NCBI GenBank assembly: GCA_030831885.1
Contig: JAURKF010000220.1
Coordinates: 1-5,530, forward strand
Reading direction: 5' to 3'
Length of the DNA: 5,530 nucleotides
Origin: Flavobacteriales bacterium
Lineage (GTDB): Bacteria; Bacteroidota; Bacteroidia; Flavobacteriales; UA16
Positions 1 to 5,530 of this stretch are shown one piece after another. The notes below the pieces were generated by a model that did no database searches, had not been told where the DNA came from, and worked only from the letters and a program-made list of their open reading frames with translations. Every line of letters begins with the position of its first letter. The stretch's first letter is position 1. The position numbers and the translations under genes were made by a program.

Positions 1-226
1 CGGTCCAATCAGCAATTTGCTCGAAACTTTTAGGAGCCGGTATTACTTGTTCTGATGATAACTGGTTTTTAACACTCAGCGCATCGGCCAGAAAATCGAT
101 ACCATCACGCACAATTGCCGGGGCATACACATTGAAAACATTTCCAAGAGCGATGAGCAGAAAACCGGCCAGTAACCTCCCACGGTATTTCCAGAAATAA
201 ATGTTGAGGTGTGCGAGGTTTTTCAT
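1..226 (-). CDS. ABC exporter-type permease/ATPase, N-terminal fragment (runs off left edge)
   Basis: The first 75 codons, starting at the ATG at 226-224, are open to the window edge; the rest of the gene lies to the left. The peptide begins MKNLAHLNIYFWKYRGRLL. A short basic, aromatic stretch (residues 1-17) leads into one hydrophobic segment (about 17-35), then the motif APAIVRDGIDFL (35-46) and a polar stretch. This matches the start of the type 1 ABC transmembrane domain of MdlB/MsbA-like fused permease-ATPases of Bacteroidota, where the first helix is followed by P-x-x-V-R-x-x-x-D. Such proteins sit in the inner membrane and export lipids, drugs or peptides; the substrate cannot be told here. 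The nucleotide-binding domain is outside the window, so the ATPase half is inferred. The start lies 24 bases past the receptor stop codon, suggesting co-transcription, and a possible promoter lies in between. The family call is fairly secure; the substrate is unknown. Confidence 0.78.
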   Translation of the reverse strand, partial: MKNLAHLNIYFWKYRGRLLAGFLLIALGNVFNVYAPAIVRDGIDFLADALSVKNQLSSEQVIPAPKSFEQIADWT

Positions 227-233
227 TCTTCGG

Positions 234-263
234 CGAAAGTACAACCAAGCTTAGAATTCGAAA
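234..263 (-). promoter_or_regulatory. Possible Bacteroidota-type promoter for the ABC gene
   Basis: Read on the minus strand, TACTTTCG at 241-234 fits the Bacteroidota -7 consensus TAnnTTTG with one mismatch. TTTC at 263-260 lies 18 bases further upstream, where the TTTG/TTG -33 box would be, but it is an imperfect match. The element overlaps the last codons and stop of the receptor gene. Initiation a few bases past the -7 box would place the RNA start almost on the ATG at 226, giving a nearly leaderless message. No Shine-Dalgarno sequence is visible in the gap. The -7 box is seen directly; activity is inferred. Confidence 0.42.
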
Positions 264-2668
264 TTCCAGGTAATACTGGGCAGAATGGGGAAGAGGCTCA
301 CCTGATATGCTTTTACCTGAAAGGCACCATTTTGTATCTGTCCGTCAGTTCCGAAATAAATGAAGTAAGGATTCATGCGATTGTAAAGATTGTAAACGGA
401 AAAATTCCAGTTGCTCTTGAACTTGACTTTACGATTATCTGCAACTTCATCTACACCTGAATCTCTCTTTCGATGCCTGGTATGCCAGGTCGCTGAAAAA
501 TCGGCGCGGTGGTAGGGTGCCATACGATAACTATTGCGTGCCCCATACACATCGATTACCTGGTTTTCATAAAAGTATCGCTCGATAGGAAGGGTGATTG
601 CGTTGCCCGTTGCGTAAACGAACACAAATCCAAAATCAAGGCGGGGATGTATTTTGTAGTTCATTACAAAACTTAAGTCGTGGCGTCTATCCCAGCGTGT
701 TGGAAATGGATCTCCGTCGTTTAATGTTTCAAAGATTCTATCCGTTTTCGACCACGTGTATCCCACCCATCCATTAAGTTTTCCTGTCGCTTTTTTAATG
801 AAAAACTCGGCGCCATAGCTGCGTCCTGAACCAAATACCAGCAGATTATCGATGTTGTCATTTACAGTTTGATCCGGCTGAACACCCGGTTTGTATTCGC
901 TTTGGTTTTGCATTGTTTTGTAGTAGATCTCTACACTGCTTTCCCAATCGTTATTGCCAAAATTCCGGAAATACCCCGCACTTACCTGCTCACCAATTTG
1001 GGGTCTTAGCACTTCAGTGCTTGGCAGCCATACATCAGTGGGAAGGGAAGTGGGCGAGAGGCTCGTAAGGTGAATGTATTGGTAGTTTCTCATGAAACCT
1101 GCTTTGATACTCGCGTTGCGACCAACTGACCAGCGCACGTTTAGTCTGGGTTCCAGCCCACCGTAATCACCTACAATATTTCCCTTCTCATAATTAATGG
1201 TGGTGGTGGTCACATTCGATGCGAGCGGACCGGTTTCCGTTTCTATAAAACGGGTAAACGGGCCGACATGGGCGAAATAGGAATAACGCAACCCTGCATT
1301 GATACTGATATTCTCATTTATATCGAACTCATCCAGAAGGTATGCGGCCGCTTCATGTGAAATTAAATGCACCTTGCTCCCGGTATCAAACTCGGTCTCT
1401 CCGCTGCGCGCATAAACACTGTTGGGAATAAAATCGTGATGCGTGTAATCGACGCCCCATTTAACGCGGTGACGGTAGTCGGGGAAATAACTCCACTGAA
1501 TCTTTGCCCCCAGATCCCTAATTCCACTTGAGAGTGTGAACTCAAAGCCCTCCTGTTTGGCACCAAATGAAAAATTGTAGTTGGTGAGTGTGAGGATGGA
1601 GTTCATGAAAAGCTTCGGATTGATTACCCGATTCCATCGCAGCGTACCTGTCGAATTTCCCCAAGGTATCCGCGTATTGAAATTGGTTTTTTTGCTGTTA
1701 AACGTAAAGACATCTTTTCCAAAATATCCGCTCAGATACAATTGATCCCTCGAGGATAGTTTCCAATTCACTTTCGCATTTAAGTCGTAGAAATAGTAGC
1801 CCGACCCGTATGCGTTGGCAGTGGGTTTAATAAATGGCTTCAGCAGCGCATCGATATACGTGCGTCGCGCGCTAATGATGAACGAGGAAGTATCCTTTTT
1901 AATGGGGCCTTCGATGGTCAGACGCGAAGAAATAGTACCAATGCCTCCCTGGGCGTGGAATTTCTTCTGATTACCTTCCTTGAGATTGATATCGAGAACA
2001 GATGCGAGTCTGCTGCCATAGCTGGCGGGAATACCTCCCTTGGTGAGTTCAAGATTCTTCACGGCATCGGCATTGAAAACGGAAAAAAATCCAAACAAAT
2101 GCGATGCATTATACACGGTTGCATTGTCAAGCAGAATTAGGTTCTGATCTACGCCCCCACCGCGCACATAAAAGCCGGCGTTACCCTCTCCACTGCTTTT
2201 TACACCCGGCAATAAAGTAATCGTTTTTAGAATGTCTATTTCTCCCAGCAAAACAGGTAAGGTTTTGACCTGCTCCATTTCCAATCCAATTTTGCCAATG
2301 TCGGTGCTGCGCGTGTTGTCGGTGCGACCTGCCTGAATTTCTACTTCGATCGTCTCGATTCCGGCGGGCTTTAATTCCAAGGATTTTTGAAGGTCTTGAA
2401 TTAAATCCAATTCTATTGTGACAGGCTGATAACCCAGCATTGTCGCAACAAGCGTATGTCTTCCCGCCGGCAAACTCAAGGAGTAAAATCCGTAGGTATT
2501 GGCTGCTGTTCCTTTAGCCAGATCGGTGCATTGGATGACGGCTCCTGTCAGAAACTCTCCCGTTTCACTGTCTTTTATCGTTCCGCTTATGGTGAATCGC
2601 TCCTGCGCATGAATGCCGGATGTGAAAATTGAAAGGGCGAGTACAAATGTCAGAAAGCGGATGGTCAT
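251..2668 (-). CDS. TonB-dependent outer-membrane receptor with carboxypeptidase-regulatory-like domain
   Basis: An 805-residue outer-membrane active transporter that would import an unidentified ligand using TonB-ExbB-ExbD. Residues 1-21 form a signal peptide, with likely cleavage at IHA|QE. Residues about 25-100 are a carboxypeptidase-regulatory-like beta-sandwich (ISGTIKDSETGEFLTGAVI near the start, then GFYSLSLPAGRHTL and GYQPVTI). The stretch around 104-113 (IETIEVEIQA) sits where a TonB box is expected. The plug domain spans about 116-232, with PGVKSSGEG, FYVRGGGVDQNLILLD (166-181), GFFSVFNADAVKNLELTKGG and YGSRLASVLDI. The remainder, about 233-805, is a beta-barrel with alternating polar and aromatic residues, ending SITWNFEF with the terminal phenylalanine usual for barrel proteins. 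The length is normal and the frame is intact. There is no adjacent SusD gene, and the plug is of the general Bacteroidota type rather than SusC. It is divergent from the DUF5916 gene and 24 bases upstream of the ABC gene. The ligand cannot be assigned; siderophore, peptide or small glycan are all possible. Confidence 0.93.
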   Translation of the reverse strand: MTIRFLTFVLALSIFTSGIHAQERFTISGTIKDSETGEFLTGAVIQCTDLAKGTAANTYGFYSLSLPAGRHTLVATMLGYQPVTIELDLIQDLQKSLELKPAGIETIEVEIQAGRTDNTRSTDIGKIGLEMEQVKTLPVLLGEIDILKTITLLPGVKSSGEGNAGFYVRGGGVDQNLILLDNATVYNASHLFGFFSVFNADAVKNLELTKGGIPASYGSRLASVLDINLKEGNQKKFHAQGGIGTISSRLTIEGPIKKDTSSFIISARRTYIDALLKPFIKPTANAYGSGYYFYDLNAKVNWKLSSRDQLYLSGYFGKDVFTFNSKKTNFNTRIPWGNSTGTLRWNRVINPKLFMNSILTLTNYNFSFGAKQEGFEFTLSSGIRDLGAKIQWSYFPDYRHRVKWGVDYTHHDFIPNSVYARSGETEFDTGSKVHLISHEAAAYLLDEFDINENISINAGLRYSYFAHVGPFTRFIETETGPLASNVTTTTINYEKGNIVGDYGGLEPRLNVRWSVGRNASIKAGFMRNYQYIHLTSLSPTSLPTDVWLPSTEVLRPQIGEQVSAGYFRNFGNNDWESSVEIYYKTMQNQSEYKPGVQPDQTVNDNIDNLLVFGSGRSYGAEFFIKKATGKLNGWVGYTWSKTDRIFETLNDGDPFPTRWDRRHDLSFVMNYKIHPRLDFGFVFVYATGNAITLPIERYFYENQVIDVYGARNSYRMAPYHRADFSATWHTRHRKRDSGVDEVADNRKVKFKSNWNFSVYNLYNRMNPYFIYFGTDGQIQNGAFQVKAYQVSLFPILPSITWNFEF

Positions 2669-2678
2669 ACCAATAGGG

Positions 2679-2711
2679 CAAATTTAAAATCACTAGAGCC
2701 TTGTGCTGCAA
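2679..2711 (-). promoter_or_regulatory. Promoter for the TonB-dependent receptor
   Basis: On the minus strand TAAATTTG at 2686-2679 is an exact match to the Bacteroidota -7 consensus TAnnTTTG. A TTG at 2711-2709 lies 22 bases upstream, within the roughly 17-23 base spacing reported for this promoter class, and serves as a -33 candidate. The -7 box ends 10 bases before the ATG at 2668-2666, so the untranslated leader would be very short. The leader (CCCTATTGGT) holds no Shine-Dalgarno sequence. The -7 box is well supported; the -33 box is weaker. Confidence 0.58.
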
Positions 2712-2766
2712 TGAGGAATTTCCCGCATCATAAACCAACAACCGACACTTTTGTTTATCCATTGCA
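2707..2766. repeat. Inverted heptamer in the divergent promoter region
   Basis: TGCAATG at 2707-2713 and its exact reverse complement CATTGCA at 2760-2766 face each other across 46 bases. The left arm overlaps the receptor gene's -33 candidate; the right arm lies 9 bases upstream of the plus-strand -7 box. This could be a paired operator serving both genes, but one perfect 7-base inverted repeat in 134 bases is roughly what chance would give. Confidence 0.18.
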
Positions 2767-2783
2767 TCGGAGGTTTAATTTCG
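2750..2783 (+). promoter_or_regulatory. Promoter for the DUF5916 gene
   Basis: TAATTTCG at 2776-2783 matches the Bacteroidota -7 consensus TAnnTTTG with one mismatch. TTTG at 2750-2753 is an exact -33 box, separated by 22 bases. The ATG follows 19 bases after the -7 box, so the leader would be about a dozen bases. CACTCCAATC directly before the ATG contains no Shine-Dalgarno sequence, as is usual for this phylum. Two separate elements at an acceptable spacing make this a good candidate; no regulator site is recognised. Confidence 0.55.
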
Positions 2784-2802
2784 CGACCGATTCACTCCAA
2801 TC

Positions 2803-5259
2803 ATGAAATGCCTGAAGTCTATTATTCCGCTAACCTTTCTGGTTCTTTCTGTATTGGATGGTTGGGGTCAGGTTGAAAAAAAATCGCTGAAGGCTATAAG
2901 GGCGGCATTTCATCCTGAGATAGACGGCTTTCTCGACGATTCTTGTTGGATGGATGTACCGGAAGCAAGCGGTTTCATTATGGATGCGCCCAACCCTGGT
3001 TTGCCGCAAACACAGCAAACAAGTGTCAAAGTCATCTACGACCACGAGGCTATATACTTAGGCTTCATGTGTTTCGATACTTCTCCCGATTCTATTCTGC
3101 ATCAACTCTGCGGGCGCGATCAAACATGCAATACCGATTATTGTGGAGTAATCTTTAGCTGTTATCGAGATGGTATCAATGGTTTTACTTTTTTCACTTC
3201 TCCCAATGGGGAGCAATACGACGCCCGCACCGACAATGAGGGTAACGATGTGAGCTGGAATGCCGTGTGGTATTCTAAGGCTCGCATAACAAATAAGGGT
3301 TGGTCAGCCGAAATGAAAATCCCGTTCGCGGCGCTTCGATTTCAAAATTCGAATGAACTCGTTTGGAATATCAACTTCGTTCGGGATGTGCGACGCACCC
3401 GTCAGCATGCTTATTGGAATGCTGTTGATTTACGAGTTGCCGGTTTACTAACGCAGATGGGCACGCTCACGGGAATTGGTGATATTGACACACCGCGTCG
3501 AATTTTCTTCTACCCTTATGCAAGTGGCTACGTAAATACAGCTGAAGGTGCTGATGGATCTCATGATGCTGCCGGCAGTTACAATTATGGAATGGATTTG
3601 AAACTGGGTTTGAATGATGCGTTCACATTGGATGCTACGCTTATTCCGGATTTTGGTCAAACAATCAGTGACCAAAAGGTGCTCAACCTTTCAGCGTATG
3701 AACTCCAGTTTGCCGATAATCGGCCGTTTTTCACGGAAGGAACTGAATTGTTTTCAAGGGCAGGTATCTTTTATTCAAGACGTATCGGATTTGAAAGCCC
3801 ATTTCGGTCGAGCCGGGTATATTCGGAGCTAAGAGACCATGAAATAATTACAGCGAATCCTGAAGCAGACCGAATCGCCAATGCAACGAAAATTTCAGGA
3901 CGCAACAAAAACAAACTCGGTATTGGTTTTTTCAACGCGGTTACCTTGCCCTCGCAAGCTACTTTAACTGATACGCTAACGGGTGCAACTCGATCGGTTA
4001 ATACTTCCTCCCTTACTAACTACAATGTAACCGTGTTGGATCAGATACTGCCCAACAACTCGTTCGTCTCACTGATCAACACAAGTGTTTTGCGAAGTGG
4101 GGATGATTACGATGCCAATGTGCTCGGAACCGCATTTGATATTCGAAACAAGAAAAACTCCCTAAGTATTAGCGGAGGTGGAAGTGCCAGTTATAAATCA
4201 AATCCATATTACCGCAACGAGAATCCTGCCGAAAGAATGGGTTTTAGGCAGGATATACGATTGAACAAGATAAGTGGCAACTGGACTTGCACCTTGGGAC
4301 AATACACAGAGAGCGATACCTACGACCCCAATGACCTTGGTTTTTTACAGGCCAACAACTCAATAGTGGCTTGGTTATACAACAGCTACGCCATATACAA
4401 ACCATTCGGCCGCTTTAATCGCATGTGGTCCGACTTGAATATTGCGTACAATCAACTTTACTTACCACGGCATTTTACGGATGTTGCCGTCGAAGCCTCG
4501 GGAGGGATTACAACACGTAAATTCAATACGTTCGGCTTTGATGCTTCTGCCAGCCCTGTGCGTGGTTACGATTTTTTTGAACCCCGTGTTTGGGGCCGAT
4601 ATTTTCGAACCTTTACAAATGTGTTTGGCTACGGCTGGTATAGTAGCGATTACAGAAAGAAAATAGCCATTGATATAGGCGCGGGTTACGGCGTGTACGA
4701 AAACGCCGGGCGCTATAGATTCAATTATCGAATTGCGCCGCGCTTGCGTTTTAATGATCATTTGTTTGTTACGTATGTCTATAGCTACCAAAGCCATTTC
4801 AACGACCTTGGTTTTGCTTATGCATTCGAGGACGCTGATGCCACGAAACCTTTATTTGGAAGTCGTGATGTTATATCGCATACCAACGTTATCAATGTGA
4901 ATTACGCATTTAATGCCTTTATGACTCTCAATACACGTATCCGACACTATTGGGGCTATAGTAAATTCAATCAATTCTATGGCTTACTGGACAACGGTGA
5001 ACTTTCGTTCACCGACGTTTCAGCGGAAAATCAGAGTTTCAATACCTTCACAATTGATATGGTTTACACCTGGATTTTTACTCCGGGAAGTCAATTGAAC
5101 ATTGTGTGGAAGAACAATATCTCCGGTTTTGATAGTTTCGTTCCTGCTTCATTGTCGTCCGATATAGATTACACCTTTGACCTACCTCAAAACAATAGCT
5201 TTAGCTTAAAATTTATCTACTTCTTGGATTACCATAAAGTGAACGATATTTTTCATTGA
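2803..5259 (+). CDS. CBM9-like / DUF5916 outer-membrane beta-barrel protein
   Basis: An 818-residue predicted outer-membrane protein. Residues 1-22 look like a signal peptide, with cleavage probably near GWG|QVEK. Residues about 30-235 resemble the carbohydrate-binding module 9 fold that opens DUF5916 proteins: EIDGFLDDSCW (39-49), VKVIYDHEAIYLGFMCFD (75-92), FTFFTSPNGEQYDA (128-141), SWNAVWYSKARI (151-162) and GWSAEMKIPFAALRF (166-180). The DUF5916 hallmark DNRPFFTEGTELF (305-317) is followed by FYSRRIG (323-329). The rest reads as beta-barrel strands rich in Y, F, N and alternating hydrophobic residues, ending FSLKFIYFLDYHKVNDIFH. The length is usual for the family and the frame is intact. 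Six cysteines (48, 90, 103, 109, 114, 120) crowd into the N-terminal domain, with few elsewhere. The ATG at 2803 was chosen because the signal peptide begins there and the promoter lies just upstream. Family members have no established reaction; glycan binding is inferred from the fold only. It is divergent from the TonB receptor. Confidence 0.88.
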   Translation: MKCLKSIIPLTFLVLSVLDGWGQVEKKSLKAIRAAFHPEIDGFLDDSCWMDVPEASGFIMDAPNPGLPQTQQTSVKVIYDHEAIYLGFMCFDTSPDSILHQLCGRDQTCNTDYCGVIFSCYRDGINGFTFFTSPNGEQYDARTDNEGNDVSWNAVWYSKARITNKGWSAEMKIPFAALRFQNSNELVWNINFVRDVRRTRQHAYWNAVDLRVAGLLTQMGTLTGIGDIDTPRRIFFYPYASGYVNTAEGADGSHDAAGSYNYGMDLKLGLNDAFTLDATLIPDFGQTISDQKVLNLSAYELQFADNRPFFTEGTELFSRAGIFYSRRIGFESPFRSSRVYSELRDHEIITANPEADRIANATKISGRNKNKLGIGFFNAVTLPSQATLTDTLTGATRSVNTSSLTNYNVTVLDQILPNNSFVSLINTSVLRSGDDYDANVLGTAFDIRNKKNSLSISGGGSASYKSNPYYRNENPAERMGFRQDIRLNKISGNWTCTLGQYTESDTYDPNDLGFLQANNSIVAWLYNSYAIYKPFGRFNRMWSDLNIAYNQLYLPRHFTDVAVEASGGITTRKFNTFGFDASASPVRGYDFFEPRVWGRYFRTFTNVFGYGWYSSDYRKKIAIDIGAGYGVYENAGRYRFNYRIAPRLRFNDHLFVTYVYSYQSHFNDLGFAYAFEDADATKPLFGSRDVISHTNVINVNYAFNAFMTLNTRIRHYWGYSKFNQFYGLLDNGELSFTDVSAENQSFNTFTIDMVYTWIFTPGSQLNIVWKNNISGFDSFVPASLSSDIDYTFDLPQNNSFSLKFIYFLDYHKVNDIFH

Positions 5260-5281
5260 TGCTGATTTTCAGTAACTTTTT
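5260..5281 (+). terminator. Weak intrinsic terminator candidate after the DUF5916 gene
   Basis: Immediately after the TGA, TGCTGA (5260-5265) can pair with TCAGTA (5269-5274) around a three-base loop, with one G-T pair. A run of five T follows at 5277-5281. The stem is only six pairs and AT-rich, so the structure is marginal. A second T run at 5296-5300 has no stem of its own. Confidence 0.28.
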
Positions 5282-5302
5282 CATTTGAAGCAACCTTTTT
5301 CT

Positions 5303-5530
5303 GTCTAACGTGCAGCGGGTGACACATAGAGGCGCTCCCTTGCGGCAATAGTTTGTTTGGGCAAGCTCGGCAAAAGTCCCGAGACGAAGCTGACAACAAC
5401 TCACGCTCTTGCCAATGCTGCTGTAGGTGGTCAATGCGAGGGCAGCGCAGACGCCCACACCAGTTAATATCAAACTCCGCCTTTGAGCGGCAGGCGCATG
5501 GCTAGCTTGCGCAAGAAAATTGTACGCGGC
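5303..5530. repeat. Structured GC-rich intergenic block, possible dispersed repeat (continues past right edge)
   Basis: No supportable gene lies here. Composition shifts sharply: about 30% GC in 5260-5302 against about 55% in 5341-5530. Inverted repeats are nested: TTGGgCAAG at 5357-5365 pairs with CTTGCCAA at 5408-5415 with one bulged G, enclosing CTCGG (5366-5370) and CCGAG (5379-5383) around an eight-base loop. Further right, CCGC (5477-5480) faces GCGG (5487-5490), CGCCT (5478-5482) faces AGGCG (5492-5496), and CTTGCGCAAG at 5506-5515 is a perfect palindrome. The block opens near GTCTAACG (5303-5310), a pattern resembling the edge of repeats found after genes in some Bacteroidota genomes. 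Only one copy is visible, so repeat status is inferred. Confidence 0.4.

Noticed and set aside
209..460. Plus-strand open frame of 83 codons over the ABC start and receptor end
   Set aside because: It is antisense to the conserved receptor C-terminus and ABC N-terminus, and the translation resembles no protein family.
1198..1210. Short GGT trinucleotide run as a possible phase-variable repeat
   Set aside because: It encodes a four-threonine stretch in the receptor barrel. It is only about four units, and changes would be in frame, so it could not switch expression.
251..2668. SusC-type glycan importer of a polysaccharide utilisation locus
   Set aside because: The protein is shorter than typical SusC (about 1000 residues), the plug motifs are of the general TonB-receptor type, and no SusD gene or glycoside hydrolase adjoins it.
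4462..4797. Minus-strand open frame of 111 codons inside the DUF5916 gene
   Set aside because: It lies wholly within the barrel-coding region, has no recognisable domain and no promoter or ribosome signal. It is a shadow frame.
5213..5473. Minus-strand open frame of 86 codons across the end of the DUF5916 gene and the non-coding block
   Set aside because: It needs a TTG start, overlaps the last 47 bases of a well-supported gene on the opposite strand, and its peptide has no recognisable domain. It is better explained as an open frame through a structured repeat.
5498..5530. Plus-strand ATG opening eleven codons (MASLRKKIVRG) to the right edge
   Set aside because: It is too short to judge, has no promoter-like -7 box or ribosome site nearby, and starts inside the inverted-repeat block next to a palindrome.
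5303..5530. Integron attC site
   Set aside because: Only one half-site (GTCTAAC at 5303-5309) fits the consensus. No GTTRRRY partner is found in the remaining 220 bases, which already exceeds usual attC lengths, and no integrase or cassette gene is visible.

Overview
The window reads as chromosomal DNA from a member of the Bacteroidota, probably a cytophaga-, flavobacterium- or chitinophaga-like environmental organism. Three things point there. The 805-codon gene encodes a TonB-dependent receptor with the N-terminal carboxypeptidase-regulatory-like domain typical of that phylum. The 818-codon gene encodes a CBM9-like/DUF5916 outer-membrane protein, a family common there. All three genes lack a convincing Shine-Dalgarno sequence and instead have TAnnTTTG-type -7 elements just upstream of their start codons.

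Layout: positions 1-226 (minus strand) hold the first 75 codons of an ABC exporter-type permease that runs off the left edge. Positions 251-2668 (minus) hold the TonB-dependent receptor, 24 bases upstream of the ABC gene and in the same direction. Positions 2669-2802 are a 134-base divergent promoter region. Positions 2803-5259 (plus) hold the DUF5916 protein. Positions 5260-5530 carry no supportable gene: a short AT-rich stretch with a weak terminator-like hairpin is followed, from about 5303, by GC-richer DNA with nested inverted repeats that resembles a dispersed intergenic repeat.

Both complete genes encode predicted outer-membrane beta-barrel proteins with a signal peptide and an N-terminal soluble domain. 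The receptor would import an unknown ligand with energy from TonB-ExbB-ExbD. The DUF5916 protein may bind a glycan or other ligand, but its family has no established biochemical role. There is no SusD partner next to the receptor, so this is not a classical SusCD glycan locus. The ABC gene may be read through from the receptor and may also have its own promoter. A joint function for the three genes is inference from position only.

Nothing in the window establishes a new defence, mobile or RNA system. The observations most worth a second look are the non-coding block at the right end, the cysteine-rich N-terminal domain of the DUF5916 protein, and the receptor/DUF5916 divergent pair.
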